The notes beneath the pieces were generated by a model. The model was not told the origin of the DNA, made no database searches, and saw nothing but the letters and a program-made list of their open reading frames with translations. Below are positions 1-9,876 of a stretch of DNA of 64,000 bases, piece by piece; positions within the stretch are counted from its first letter, which is position 1; each line of letters starts with the position of its first letter. Origin of the DNA: PCC-10605 sp964409355 (GTDB taxonomy: Bacteria > Cyanobacteriota > Cyanobacteriia > Cyanobacteriales > Cyanobacteriaceae); assembly GCA_964409355.1 (NCBI GenBank), contig CAYPDC010000001.1, forward strand, positions 19,426 to 83,425. Direction: 5' to 3'. The position numbers and the translations under genes were made by a program.

Positions 1-113
1 CTGATTTTTAATGAATAATTAATATTTATATTTTTCTATTTATATTAACTAATGTATCTTTTTTATCTAACAACAAATGTTAAGAATTACTATTAATAAT
101 ATACATTTTATTT

Positions 114-167
114 AGGGTTGAACAATTTTAGGATCAAGGGTTGAACATTATTCAACCCCTACAGCAA
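114..167. repeat. Short palindromic GGGTTGAAC repeat
   Basis: GGGTTGAAC occurs twice here, and the second copy is followed by its own reverse complement (GTTCAACCC equivalent) to make a small hairpin. A matching palindrome lies at about 19846-19870. It sits upstream of hypD and looks like a dispersed intergenic repeat rather than an operator. The rest of 1-191 is AT-rich with no gene that I can see. Confidence 0.5.
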
Positions 168-191
168 TTCTATCTGAGTCTTTAATTTAAT

Positions 192-1289
192 ATGAAATTT
201 GTTGACGAATATCGAGATTCTAGTATCGTACAAAAATACGCTCAAACCATTCGGGAAATAACTACCCAACCTTGGCGAATTATGGAAATTTGTGGCGGAC
301 AAACTCACTCTATCATGAAATATGGTCTGACTCAATTATTACCTAATGAAATATCTTTAATACATGGGCCGGGTTGTCCTGTTTGTGTTACTGATATTGA
401 GAAAATAGACTTAGCAGGTGCGATCGCATCTTTACCCAATGTGATATTATGTTCTTTTGGGGATATGTTGAGAGTGCCGGGTAGTAAAGAAGATTTGCTG
501 AGTATCAAAGCAAGAGGGGGGGATATTCGCATCGTTTACTCTCCCTTAGATTGTCTGAAAATTGCCCAAGATAACCCTGATAAAGAAGTAGTATTTTTTG
601 CCGTAGGATTTGAGACGACAGTTCCTACCACTGCGATGACAGTATATCAAGCTAATCAGAGAAAGTTAAACAATTTTTCTCTCTTGGTTTCTCATGTCTT
701 AGTGCCTCCTGCCATGGAAGCAATTTTATCATCTCCTTCCTGTCAAATACAAGGTTTTTTGGCCGCAGGGCACGTTTGTACCGTTATGGGTTATCATCAA
801 TATGATCTCATTGCCAATAAATATCAGATACCCATTATCGTAACAGGTTTTGAACCCGTTGATATTTTGCAAGGAATTTATTTATGTATTCAGCAATTAG
901 AAAAAGGGATTTATCAAGTGGAAAATCAGTATAATCGCTGTGTAAAAAAACAGGGTAATCAAGAAGCTCAAAATCTCATCAATAACGTTTTTGATTCTAC
1001 TAATTATCATTGGCGAGGCATAGGAAAAATAGAGAATAGCGGATTAAGATTAAAAGAAAAATATATAGAATTTGATGCTCAAGTAAAATTTTATAGTGTT
1101 CAAATATCATCAACTATTAATCATAATAACTGCATTAGTGGTGAAATTTTGCAAGGGATAAAAAAACCTCACCAATGTGAGCATTTTGGTAATACTTGTA
1201 CCCCAGAAAATCCTCTTGGTGCGCCAATGGTATCCTCAGAGGGGGCTTGTGCCGCTTATTATCTTTATTTTAATCAGAATTATTCTTAA
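192..1289 (+). CDS. hypD: Hydrogenase maturation protein HypD
   Basis: HypD is the Fe-S scaffold protein that, with HypC, assembles the Fe(CN)2CO unit of [NiFe]-hydrogenase in the cytoplasm. The 365-residue length is normal for the family. The motif around C34 (EICGGQTHSIMKYG), the GPGCPVC motif with C62 and C65, and a C-terminal cysteine set C329, C336 and C353 match the conserved HypD ligands. The gene starts at ATG and its stop lies 30 bp before the stop of the convergent CCB-like gene. No other hyp or hox gene is in the window, so its hydrogenase must be encoded elsewhere. Identification is secure from the motifs. Confidence 0.95.
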   Translation: MKFVDEYRDSSIVQKYAQTIREITTQPWRIMEICGGQTHSIMKYGLTQLLPNEISLIHGPGCPVCVTDIEKIDLAGAIASLPNVILCSFGDMLRVPGSKEDLLSIKARGGDIRIVYSPLDCLKIAQDNPDKEVVFFAVGFETTVPTTAMTVYQANQRKLNNFSLLVSHVLVPPAMEAILSSPSCQIQGFLAAGHVCTVMGYHQYDLIANKYQIPIIVTGFEPVDILQGIYLCIQQLEKGIYQVENQYNRCVKKQGNQEAQNLINNVFDSTNYHWRGIGKIENSGLRLKEKYIEFDAQVKFYSVQISSTINHNNCISGEILQGIKKPHQCEHFGNTCTPENPLGAPMVSSEGACAAYYLYFNQNYS

Positions 1290-1319
1290 CTATACTCAAT
1301 TCTTAACTATCCTCACTAA

Positions 1320-1973
1320 TTAAGCAGAGAGAGAAGAAGATTGTAACTCAAGGGCAATTTTTTCACTAATACCTTGAATCCAAAACTCGTCTTGTTTCGT
1401 ATAACTACGGGGAATATTTGTGGCTACAATCAAAACTCCTTCTTGGTTAAGAGGTAAACAAATTAATCCCTGAATATTAGGGGGAAAGTAATCAAATTCG
1501 ATTTTACCCGGATAATGCTTTAAATCCACTAAATAAACAGGTTTTTGGGTTTCCATTACTCTTTTGGCAATATTTCCTATTTTAACGGTGCTAGTCTCCC
1601 CTAAAATTCCCCTTCTTAAGATGGTTTTTCCTTGATAGTAAACAATGATGGATTTTGTCACTGTATTGGTGAGAATCAGATGACTTGCCCATGCTAACTC
1701 AGTTTGCACACTCGAAGGTAAATAAGAGGCTAAATCAAATCCTTCTTTTCCTTCTAAAACAACGCTTTCAGGCGGATTAGGGTTTATTTGTCGCATCAAG
1801 ACGCTAGTTAATAAAAGGGCGGCACAAAGTATTACCCCTAAAGCATCCGATCGCGCCTGAGAATCTAAAACTGTAATAGTAGTAAGACGGTTAATCATTA
1901 AGAAAAATCCCCCGATGATTCCTGCAACGAGAGGGAAGTTGATCAACCATTGATTTTCTTCTTTTTTCGTCAT
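1320..1973 (-). CDS. CCB2/CCB4-like cofactor assembly of complex C subunit B family protein
   Basis: This 217-residue protein has two probable membrane helices near the N terminus (about residues 12-30 and 44-62) followed by a soluble GAF-like region. Layout and sequence recall the cyanobacterial relatives of plastid CCB2/CCB4, which attach heme ci covalently to cytochrome b6. Family assignment is from general resemblance, so it is less sure than for neighbouring genes. A GAF-domain membrane protein of unknown role is the alternative. It is convergent with hypD, and the 240 bp upstream hold only short repeats. Confidence 0.6.
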   Translation of the reverse strand: MTKKEENQWLINFPLVAGIIGGFFLMINRLTTITVLDSQARSDALGVILCAALLLTSVLMRQINPNPPESVVLEGKEGFDLASYLPSSVQTELAWASHLILTNTVTKSIIVYYQGKTILRRGILGETSTVKIGNIAKRVMETQKPVYLVDLKHYPGKIEFDYFPPNIQGLICLPLNQEGVLIVATNIPRSYTKQDEFWIQGISEKIALELQSSSLSA

Positions 1974-2006
1974 ATTGATTTATTTTAAGCTCACAAATAT
2001 TGATTA

Positions 2007-2027
2007 TAGTTCATAGTTCATAGTTCA
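2007..2027. repeat. Heptamer tandem repeat (TAGTTCA)x3
   Basis: Three perfect tandem copies of TAGTTCA, a short tandemly repeated repetitive sequence of the kind common in cyanobacterial intergenic DNA. Related heptamer arrays lie at 13764-13805 and 45818-45845. Confidence 0.8.
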
Positions 2028-2214
2028 TTCTTGATTCTTCATTGTGAAAAATAGTTGATCCCAAAATAAGTTTTAAAAATAAAATATATTGAGTAGGATT
2101 AACATTATTAGACTAATGGTTGATGTCGGGGCTTCGATCGATAAGCAAATAAAAATAATATTATTTATAAATCTAATAATTAATTAAAGGAAATAATCAA
2201 GGAATTATCAAACC

Positions 2215-3507
2215 ATGGCAGAGCAAAAACAACCCCTAGAAGAAATGACATTGAGGCAATTAAGGAAAATCGCCAGTATCCTCAATATTCCTCGCTATAG
2301 TCGAATGCGTAAACAACAGTTATTAAACATAATAAAAATAAAAAAGAATGACTTAGGAGATATTTCCCCTGAAAAATCCTTTAAATCCCCTCCAACCGAT
2401 GATTCGCCAAAAAAGCCGTTGAGTAGGTTTTCTGATACGGATTCCCTCCCAGATAAAAGGCGATCGCCCTCCTACATTCCCTCTGACTTACAATCCTGCG
2501 ATGATGTTGAAGCAGAAAATATCAAGGTTTCATCCTTAAACTATTCCCTGAAAAGTCTTCCTGACAATTTTTTTTTCGCTGTGGATGATGATTTAGGGGA
2601 ATTACCTGAAAGCTATGGGGAGGATCGAGTTATGCTTCTTCCCCGTGAACCTCAATGGGGTTACGTTTACTGGGATATTTCCCCCCAAAAAGAAAAAGAA
2701 TTGCGATCTCAGGGGGGCAAACATTTAACCATCAGGCTTTATGATGTCACTGACATTAATCTTGACACTCAATATCCCCATAATGTGCAGGAATTTATTT
2801 GCGGTGATATAGCTAGGGCTTGGTATGTGCCGATTCCTGTGAGCGATCGCATCTATGTTGTGGATATTGGTTATCGTTGTGAGGATGGGCGTTGGTTACA
2901 AATAGCTCGATCGCCCCAAGTTAAAGTACCTGCTATTTATCCTAGTGATGTGGTGGAAGATGTCTTTGCAACCATTACATGGGATCAGGATTTACCAAAA
3001 AGCCAATTAAGCCTATCATCTTCTACTAATGGCAATGGTAAAACCACTAACGGCAAAAAGGAGATTATTCCTGTCACCGTACCTTCTCAAGTATTTTCTG
3101 ATGCTAGTAAGGCGGTAAGTTCATGGACACTTCAGGATTATAGTTCTTTGATGGAGAGAAAAATTTGGGCTTCAGGTATGGGTTTAATGTCAGGATCTGG
3201 TGCGGGTTTTTCGGGGGATTTAGTCTGGAATCGCAAATTCTGGTTAGTGGCAAATGCGGAGTTAATCGTCTATGGTATCACCGATCCCAATGCTACTGTT
3301 ACTATCGGTAATCAACAAATTAGTTTAAACCCTGATGGTACTTTTCGTATTCATGTCCCTTTCCCTGATGGTAATATAGATTATCCTATCAAAGCCATCG
3401 CCCCCGATGGGGAACAAGTGCGATCGATTCACCTCAGTTTTAACCGTGAAACCCTCTCGGAAAATACTAATCAAAAAGAAGATGCGATCGTTGAGTGGTT
3501 TAAATAA
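2215..3507 (+). CDS. DUF4912 domain protein with N-terminal Rho-N/SAP-like segment
   Basis: 430 residues. Residues 9-41 form a short helical SAP/Rho-N-like module (TLRQLRKIASILNIPRYSR), often a nucleic-acid-binding fold. A low-complexity Ser/Pro/Lys-rich linker follows to about residue 115. Residues 135-260 carry the DUF4912 region, with the WGYVYWDI and ARAWYVPIP-type motifs. The C terminus holds a beta-rich segment (about 330-415) with a GITDPNATVTI motif like a bacterial Ig-like fold. Function is unknown. The start is ATG after a purine-rich stretch. It stands alone between oppositely oriented genes. The domain call is fairly confident, and no role can be assigned. Confidence 0.75.
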   Translation: MAEQKQPLEEMTLRQLRKIASILNIPRYSRMRKQQLLNIIKIKKNDLGDISPEKSFKSPPTDDSPKKPLSRFSDTDSLPDKRRSPSYIPSDLQSCDDVEAENIKVSSLNYSLKSLPDNFFFAVDDDLGELPESYGEDRVMLLPREPQWGYVYWDISPQKEKELRSQGGKHLTIRLYDVTDINLDTQYPHNVQEFICGDIARAWYVPIPVSDRIYVVDIGYRCEDGRWLQIARSPQVKVPAIYPSDVVEDVFATITWDQDLPKSQLSLSSSTNGNGKTTNGKKEIIPVTVPSQVFSDASKAVSSWTLQDYSSLMERKIWASGMGLMSGSGAGFSGDLVWNRKFWLVANAELIVYGITDPNATVTIGNQQISLNPDGTFRIHVPFPDGNIDYPIKAIAPDGEQVRSIHLSFNRETLSENTNQKEDAIVEWFK

Positions 3508-3574
3508 TCGAAAATTTTATAAGAGAGTATAGTAGAGTAGGGTGGGTAATACCCACCAGTTTTAATTTCAGTAA

Positions 3575-4210
3575 TTAGCGAATAAAATTACAGACTAACC
3601 ATAACAAACAAAAAGTAAATAAAGAGGCAAATTGTTCTGCACTAAAACTAAAACTAAGTCCAGCAGTCATAGATAAACTAAAAATTATATTTGCCGAAAC
3701 AATACCGACAATAAAAGCAATAAAAGTAATGCCGACAGAACGCCAAAAAGCCTTTTGTTTCCGATATAAAACTGCAAAACTTGTTCCCACTCCTATGGTT
3801 AACAATAAAGGTAAAGTTTCACTGTTATTATTAACAAGACTAACAATAATTAAAACTAAGAAAATAAGACTATTAATTAATAATTCTTTACCATAAGTAG
3901 CTTTAATCAAATTATTAAACCAAGAGGAAATATTGAGATTATTTTGAGGATTAGAAATAACAGCTACTTTCTTCTTTTCAACGGTTTTTTCAGGGAAACG
4001 TATTTGTTCTGGCACTTTTATTTTCCCTTCCTGTCTTAGACGTAATCTTTGCATAATAATCGCATCGTAAGCAACTTCAATATTTTCTATTAGTTCAGGA
4101 TTACTCTCATATTGAATCTTTAATTTTTGTTTAGCGTTTTGTATTTCCTCAAAAGAAGCATCCTCACTTACTCCTAATTGTTCATAAGGATTTAACTCAC
4201 CCATTGTCAT
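3575..4210 (-). CDS. CPP1-like protein (J-domain-like, membrane)
   Basis: 211 residues. The N terminus (about 5-55) is J-domain-like (NPYEQLGVSEDASFEEIQ) but lacks the HPD tripeptide needed to stimulate Hsp70. A basic linker follows, then about four hydrophobic segments (roughly 112-128, 132-150, 158-180 and 190-209). This is the layout of the cyanobacterial and plastid CPP1 family. The plant member stabilises light-dependent protochlorophyllide oxidoreductase, so a chaperone role in the membrane is likely here by family knowledge only. The start may be M1 or M3. The gene is convergent with the DUF4912 gene. Confidence 0.8.
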   Translation of the reverse strand: MTMGELNPYEQLGVSEDASFEEIQNAKQKLKIQYESNPELIENIEVAYDAIIMQRLRLRQEGKIKVPEQIRFPEKTVEKKKVAVISNPQNNLNISSWFNNLIKATYGKELLINSLIFLVLIIVSLVNNNSETLPLLLTIGVGTSFAVLYRKQKAFWRSVGITFIAFIVGIVSANIIFSLSMTAGLSFSFSAEQFASLFTFCLLWLVCNFIR

Positions 4211-4374
4211 TTCTTCCTCCGATTCCTTCTATTTATTTAGTTACAATAAAAATGCTAGTGAAAAATCTTTTGATTATCATTCCAAGATAACATTACCATA
4301 GATTTTTTGTGAACGGAAAAAATAAGTTTTAAAATCAAGTAAAATAATTTACATTCAATTCTGAATCTCAATTT

Positions 4375-6057
4375 ATGGTTCTCTTTCCTGTTTCATTGGG
4401 CAAGAAATTAACTGCCCTTAGTTTAAGCCTTCTTTCTTTAAGCACATTGAACATAAAGGAGATTTATGGGGCGGATAATATTTTTTTCGTTTATAGTCCT
4501 TTAATCGCATCTTTAAGGGTAGAATCCTTAGAAAAGTTTGCCAAGGATGGTACAGTTAACCGAAATCTTGGTTTCTATCTTAACCTTGCAAGGGTAAATG
4601 AGCAACAAAAAGCCGAATTTAGAAAGGCATTAACAACCCCCGTTGAAGTTGATCCTGTCTTACTCTCTCGTATCCTTAATACAGATGAAGCAGAAAGACT
4701 CCTTAACTATTTTGGTTCAGTTATCAATATTCGAGGTGGTAGCAATGGTAAATTTTTACTACGGGGGGCATTAATTAAAGCAGCAATGGAAAAAGACGGC
4801 TTAACCCTCTTAAATGTTTTACGCAACTTAGCTGTTGACATTCAAATTAACATCCCCCGCATCTTAGACTATAGTGAGCAAATCAACTTAATTGTTGATG
4901 GTAGTAATTTATTTGTTAGTGAAGTAGAAGGATTGGGAGAAAAAGAGGCACAATTAGCCAAACTCGTGGACTTTTCCCTATTACCAGATATTCGTCAAAA
5001 GGGTTCTTTTGCCGTTACTAATTCTCGCTTAGATCTGGTAGATTCTAACAGAAATAGAAAATTATATGTAGAAATATTCCAACCCACTCAATTAACAGGA
5101 AATGATGTTCCCGTAGTAGTTTTTTCTCATGGATTAAGTTCACGTCCCGAAGATTTTAGCAGATGGGCAACCCATTTGGCTTCTTATGGTTATGTTGTGG
5201 TTTTACCTCAACACCCCGGCAGTGACACTCGACAAACGGAAGACTTTTTAGCAGGTTTATCCCGTGAGATATTTCGTCTGAATGAATTTATCGATCGCCC
5301 CTTAGACATTACTTTTGTGTTGAATGAATTAACCCGTTTAAATAATAGCCAATTCGGGGGTAAATTAAACCTCAAAAGCGTAGGAGTTGGAGGGCATTCC
5401 TTTGGTGGTTATACCGCCTTAGCGGTTGCAGGGGCAAAAATTAACTTTCCACAATTAGAACGTAGTTGTAATTTAGATATAGGTAATTTAAACACTGCTC
5501 TTTTATTACAATGCCGTGCATTACAACTACCGAGAAAAGACTATGATTTCCGAGATGAAAGGGTAAAGGCAGTATTTACCGTTAATCCTGTCAACGCATC
5601 CATTTTTGGAGTTGATGGTTTAAACGATATTAATGTACCCTTATTTGTAGCAGCAGGTAGTCTTGATCCTGCTACTCCTTTTGTTTTTGAACAAGCAAGA
5701 ACATTTCCTTTCTTAACCAATTCTAATGTTTATTTACAGTTACAGGAAGGACAAGCCCATGTGGATTTTTCTCAATTAGATGCAGGTATCAGCGATTTGA
5801 TCGAAACCGTTGGTAATTTAACCTTACCTTCCCCCTATTTACTCGATGAATATACTAACTCAATGATGTTGGCATTTTTCCAAGTGCATTTACGAAATAA
5901 AGAGGATTATAGTGTCTTTTTACAGTCTAATTATGCACAGTTTATGAGTGAAGGGCAAGAGTTTAGAACCTTTTTAATTACTTCTCAATTTTTACCTGAA
6001 TTAAGAGATAAATTTGATCAATTTTTAATGGATAATTATGACATTATTTTTCGTTAA
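4375..6057 (+). CDS. Alpha/beta hydrolase with N-terminal DUF1400
   Basis: 560 residues with an N-terminal hydrophobic leader (about 10-30), so probably exported or membrane-attached. Residues 33-175 match DUF1400, a cyanobacterial domain found in front of esterase-like hydrolases. The hydrolase domain follows, with the oxyanion motif VVVFSHGLSSRPEDF and the nucleophile elbow GVGGHSFGGYTAL (GxSxG). A late QEGQAHVDF could provide the catalytic His. Substrate is unknown, and lipase/acetylhydrolase-like activity is inference. A second DUF1400 protein, without a hydrolase domain, is at 13904-14434. Confidence 0.85.
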   Translation: MVLFPVSLGKKLTALSLSLLSLSTLNIKEIYGADNIFFVYSPLIASLRVESLEKFAKDGTVNRNLGFYLNLARVNEQQKAEFRKALTTPVEVDPVLLSRILNTDEAERLLNYFGSVINIRGGSNGKFLLRGALIKAAMEKDGLTLLNVLRNLAVDIQINIPRILDYSEQINLIVDGSNLFVSEVEGLGEKEAQLAKLVDFSLLPDIRQKGSFAVTNSRLDLVDSNRNRKLYVEIFQPTQLTGNDVPVVVFSHGLSSRPEDFSRWATHLASYGYVVVLPQHPGSDTRQTEDFLAGLSREIFRLNEFIDRPLDITFVLNELTRLNNSQFGGKLNLKSVGVGGHSFGGYTALAVAGAKINFPQLERSCNLDIGNLNTALLLQCRALQLPRKDYDFRDERVKAVFTVNPVNASIFGVDGLNDINVPLFVAAGSLDPATPFVFEQARTFPFLTNSNVYLQLQEGQAHVDFSQLDAGISDLIETVGNLTLPSPYLLDEYTNSMMLAFFQVHLRNKEDYSVFLQSNYAQFMSEGQEFRTFLITSQFLPELRDKFDQFLMDNYDIIFR

Positions 6058-6125
6058 AAAGCAAAAAGTAAAACGTTAAGAAGACGAGAAGGGTGTTAGG
6101 GGGAGAGAGGGAGAAAGGAAGAAAG

Positions 6126-6215
6126 GGGGAAGGGGGGATTTTTTCTAATAATTGATTAATAGTTAAAAACTTCTGTGTCTCACACTATCTGTTAGTTTTA
6201 GAAATTGACATTTTA
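6126..6215 (+). repeat. Dispersed ~100-bp repeat, copy A
   Basis: Contains TAATTGATTAATAGTTAAAAACTTCTGT, then CACTATCTGTTAGTTTTA. Copies B (14533-14633) and C (22486-22580) share the same order of blocks and the same orientation. It occupies most of the recognisable content of the 6058-6479 gap, and I see nothing else there. Confidence 0.75.
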
Positions 6216-6479
6216 GAGAATAAAAATTCCCTGCTTAAATAACCATTACACATCATAATTAACTCTAAAAATAAGTCAAATTTCCCCTCTTTCTTTGCCC
6301 AAAATTAAGATAAATTCTGACACCGGACAGTTTTTATTAAGTATTTGCGAAAAACCAGAAGCAGTATTTTTTTTATTACTTAATTGTTGCAAATTACCTA
6401 AATCAAAGATTTTTGTATCGAACTCAGGTTATTATTAATTAGTTTGAAAAGCCTTATATCTGAATTATCTAAATTAAAC

Positions 6480-8108
6480 ATGATACAAATAAAAAAATTA
6501 TTAAAGTATATTGGTTTAGGATTAATTTTTTGTATTTTAATTGTTGCCTGTAGTTCTACTCCCAGTAATCAAAATATTTCTAATGATTCACCCGTAAATA
6601 ATGGTAGGATTAGTATTGGTACAACATTAAGAGCAAGAACATTAGATCCCGCCGATAGCTACGAAGCAGCAGGATTGAATCTTATTTACAATATTACGGA
6701 AAGTCTTTACACTTATCAGTTAGGGACAACGGAATTAATACCTTTATTAGCCCAAGAAATGCCAACAATTAGCGATGATGGCTTAGTTTATACAATTCCT
6801 CTTAAGCAGGGAGTGAAATTTCACGATGGTAATACATTCAATGCTGAAGCGATGAAGTTTTCCTTAGATAGATTTATACACAATGGCGGTAAACCTTCTT
6901 TTCTTCTTAGTGACACCATTAAGGAAATTCAAGTAACGGGAGAATATGAGTTAACCATTACTCTTTATAAACCTTTTTCGGCTTTTACTGCTTTACTCGC
7001 TTTTCCGGGGTCTTGTGCTGTGTCTCCACAGGCTTATACTATTGGTGAGGGTGAATTTAAACCTAATGAGTTAATTGGTACTGGTCGTTATAAGTTGACC
7101 GCTTTCAATAGTGATTCAGTTAGTTTCGATGTGTTTGATGATTATTGGGGCGAAAAACCCGTTAACCAAGGGATTGACATACAAATTTACTCAGGAAATT
7201 CTGCTAATTTATACAATAGTTTTTTAACTAAAGCTATTGATGTAGCTTATCAAACTTTTGCTCCCGAACAAATTACCACTCTATTGAGAGATACTGAATC
7301 TGGTGCTTTTAAGGTGATTCAAGGCTCTGGTACTGTGGTAAGTTATATGGTATTAAATCGGAATCAACCTCCTTTAGATCAATTACCTGTGAGAAGGGCG
7401 ATCGCGCTTTTAATCAATCGTAACTTAATGATAGAACGAGTATTGCAGGGACAGTCTGAATCTTTATATAGTTTAATTCCTACCGTCTTCGACGCTTATC
7501 AACCAGTTTTTCAGACAGAAAATGACAGCGACAATATTCAACAAGTTAGACAATTATTAACCGAAGCAGGATACTCTTCCTTAAATCCCGCCGTGGTAGA
7601 AATATGGTATCCTTCCGCATCAAAAATCCGTAGTGGGGTTGCTAATACTCTCAGGGCGATCGCAGAGCAAGAATTAGATGGTATGATCCAATTTATTCCC
7701 AGTGGAGTGGAAAGTGCCACTGCTTTTAGTAATTTAGGGAAAGGCATTTATCAGAGTTTTTTAGGTGACTGGTATCCCGACTTTCTTGATGAAGATAACT
7801 ACATTCAACCCTTCCTACAATGTATGCAGGGTGACAAAATCGAAGGATGTTTAGAAGGAGGTGCGCAAGCTCAAGGCTCATTTTTCTATAATAAGAAAAT
7901 GAATGAATTAATTGATCAACAACGGCAAGAAAGTGATTTAACCAAAAGAAAGGAAATATTTGCCCAAATTCAGAATGTTTTAGCGGAGGAAGTGCCTTAT
8001 ATCCCCCTTTGGCAAAATAAAGATTATGCTTTTTTCCATAATAATATTGAGGGGGTAAAAATTAATCCTAGTCAACAATTCCCATTTTGGACGATTAAAG
8101 CCAATTAA
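6480..8108 (+). CDS. ABC transporter family 5 solute-binding lipoprotein (peptide/nickel type)
   Basis: I prefer ATG 6480 over the in-frame TTG at 6444, because the downstream start places a short basic N terminus directly before a signal peptide and the lipobox LIVAC, whose Cys would be lipidated. The mature protein has the family 5 binding-protein layout (SBP_bac_5), with an early LDPADSYE segment, LIYNITESLY, and FHDGNTFNAEAMKFSLDRF. These proteins deliver oligopeptides, nickel or related ligands to an ABC permease. No permease or ATPase gene is adjacent, so it is an orphan binding protein. The ligand cannot be told from sequence. Confidence 0.88.
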   Translation: MIQIKKLLKYIGLGLIFCILIVACSSTPSNQNISNDSPVNNGRISIGTTLRARTLDPADSYEAAGLNLIYNITESLYTYQLGTTELIPLLAQEMPTISDDGLVYTIPLKQGVKFHDGNTFNAEAMKFSLDRFIHNGGKPSFLLSDTIKEIQVTGEYELTITLYKPFSAFTALLAFPGSCAVSPQAYTIGEGEFKPNELIGTGRYKLTAFNSDSVSFDVFDDYWGEKPVNQGIDIQIYSGNSANLYNSFLTKAIDVAYQTFAPEQITTLLRDTESGAFKVIQGSGTVVSYMVLNRNQPPLDQLPVRRAIALLINRNLMIERVLQGQSESLYSLIPTVFDAYQPVFQTENDSDNIQQVRQLLTEAGYSSLNPAVVEIWYPSASKIRSGVANTLRAIAEQELDGMIQFIPSGVESATAFSNLGKGIYQSFLGDWYPDFLDEDNYIQPFLQCMQGDKIEGCLEGGAQAQGSFFYNKKMNELIDQQRQESDLTKRKEIFAQIQNVLAEEVPYIPLWQNKDYAFFHNNIEGVKINPSQQFPFWTIKAN

Positions 8109-8196
8109 TTAGGCTAAACACCTTAATTTATAAACACCCCTCCTGACTCCTGACTCCTTTACCCAAGTATGACATTTAGAAGTACGGAATGTCGGA

Positions 8197-9696
8197 TTAA
8201 ATATTTTTCTCCAACAACTCTTTAAACTGCTGAAATGGTAAGACACGACTGAATAAATAACCCTGATAGTAGTCACAGTTATGTTTATGTAAAAATGATA
8301 ATTCAGGTTCGGTTTCTACTCCCTCCGCTACTACGATTAAATTTAATTCGTGTGCCATTTCAATTAATGATTTCGTAATCGTGGCATTCTTGGGGTTTGT
8401 TTGAATATCCTTGATGAAGATGCGATCGATTTTCAAAGTATCAAACTGGAAATTTTGTAAGTATCCGAGAGAAGAATAACCCGTACCAAAATCGTCGATC
8501 GCAATTTTCAAACCTACCCGTTGCAGTTTTTTCAATTTTCGAGAAGCGGTTTGATAATTATTCACTAAAATATTCTCACTAACCTCTACCTGTAACAAAG
8601 AAGGATTAAAATAATTATTAGCAAAAATCTTTAAAATTTTCTGCTCTAAATAATCATGATAAAACTGCCTTTTAGAGAGATTTACACATAACAATAAATC
8701 AGATTTAAAATGTTTATGAAGAAAGCTAAACTGCTGAGAAGTAGTATTCAAAACCCAATCATTAATGGATTCAATTATCCCAATTTCCTCCGCCAAAGGA
8801 ATAAAAATATCAGGAGAAACGTACTTTTCTTCAGGATGATTCCATCGTAACAAAGCTTCCGCCCCAATAATTTTATTAGTTTTCATTTGCACTTGAGGCT
8901 GATAATAAATTTCAAATTCTCCATTTTCTAAAGCACGATGTAATTTGGCTTCCAAACTAATTTGCTTTGGGTTGTAATTATGAAAGGCAGGAGAGTAAAT
9001 TTGATACTGATTTTGTCCTAAATCCTTAATAGCTTCTTGTGCCTTATATAATAATTGATCAATATTTTCACCATGAATAGAATATAAACTAATTCCTATT
9101 TGAAAAGGAATATATATTTCTTGTTCTTTATAAATAAAAGTGGGTGTAATTTTAACTAATAAATCTTCTGCTAAATTAAGGGCTAATTGTTTAGTAGTAA
9201 TAGGAGGAATAATTAAGGCAAAATCATCGTTATTTAACCTAGTCAGAACATAATCTTCCTTCAAATTAGCCTTTAATCTTTTCACCAAAGCCTTAAATAG
9301 CATATTTGCTAAATCCTGCCCCAACTCATCTCTAATTAATTTAAAACGACTGAAACTCAAGTAAAATAAAGGAATAAAATGAGAATTATTATTACTTTCT
9401 ATATCACTTTGAGAATTTAAGTGTTGATAAAAAACCTCTAAAATTCCATTAAAATTTTCCACTAAAGATAACTGATTAGGAAGCTGACTTAACTCGTCAT
9501 ATTTAGAAATAAAATTAAGCCTCTGCTGTTGAGATGTTAATTGACTTTTTATATGACTAATTTGAGCATATTTCTGCAAAGCAATACGAATTGTTGTTGA
9601 TAAATCTTCTATATAAAATTGTTGATTTAAAATTAATAATAAAAATGATTCTTCATTACTTAGTATGCAAATTGCATTTTGAGAAGGAAAGCTCAA
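8197..9696 (-). CDS. Degenerate GGDEF plus EAL domain protein, 5'-truncated
   Basis: 499 residues. A coiled segment (about 30-60) leads to a GGDEF-type domain whose signature is changed to NNDDF, so cyclase activity is unlikely. The C-terminal EAL domain keeps EALLRW, CVNLSKRQF, EVSEN, IDDFGTGYSSL, KIDR and VAEGVE, the metal and catalytic residues of an active cyclic-di-GMP phosphodiesterase. The only start is a TTG inside an 89-bp palindromic element, whose bases encode roughly the first 15 residues. Homologues usually have a sensor or receiver domain there, so the original N terminus has probably been lost. The domain call is firm, and expression of the remnant is uncertain. Confidence 0.8.
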   Translation of the reverse strand: MSFPSQNAICILSNEESFLLLILNQQFYIEDLSTTIRIALQKYAQISHIKSQLTSQQQRLNFISKYDELSQLPNQLSLVENFNGILEVFYQHLNSQSDIESNNNSHFIPLFYLSFSRFKLIRDELGQDLANMLFKALVKRLKANLKEDYVLTRLNNDDFALIIPPITTKQLALNLAEDLLVKITPTFIYKEQEIYIPFQIGISLYSIHGENIDQLLYKAQEAIKDLGQNQYQIYSPAFHNYNPKQISLEAKLHRALENGEFEIYYQPQVQMKTNKIIGAEALLRWNHPEEKYVSPDIFIPLAEEIGIIESINDWVLNTTSQQFSFLHKHFKSDLLLCVNLSKRQFYHDYLEQKILKIFANNYFNPSLLQVEVSENILVNNYQTASRKLKKLQRVGLKIAIDDFGTGYSSLGYLQNFQFDTLKIDRIFIKDIQTNPKNATITKSLIEMAHELNLIVVAEGVETEPELSFLHKHNCDYYQGYLFSRVLPFQQFKELLEKNI

Positions 9697-9735
9697 TACT
9701 TCTAGCTTTCACAGCATAGCATCTCGTGAAGAACT
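9647..9735. repeat. 89-bp palindromic element, copy 1
   Basis: The ends are GATTCTTCA and TGAAGAACT (inverted), with inner arms TTAGTATGC and GCATAG. Copy 2, of identical length, is at 50079-50167. This copy overlaps the 5' end of the EAL gene. Confidence 0.8.
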
Positions 9736-9771
9736 ATTATCATAAGCTATTCAGAAGATAACGGTAAGGCA

Positions 9772-9876
9772 TATAGCATTACTATATGAGTTGTAAGAAT
9801 TTGATCCCCCCTAACCCCCCTTAAACAAAGGGGGAACTTATTTTCAGTTTCTCACGAATGATTTAGGATTGCTATA
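9772..9876. mobile_element. MITE-like 105-bp element with TATAGCAATC ends
   Basis: Imperfect inverted ends (TATAGCAtt...ATGAGTTGTAAGAA and TTTCTCACGAATGATT...ATTGCTATA) enclose the G/C-rich core repeat GATCCCCCCTAACCCCCC. A second full copy is at 44559-44664, with one-ended copies at 22397, 55668 and 19765. The rest of the 9697-10036 gap shows no gene. Confidence 0.65.

Noticed and set aside
6444..6479. TTG start for the solute-binding protein
   Set aside because: It would put 12 residues before the signal peptide. ATG 6480 gives a normal lipoprotein leader.
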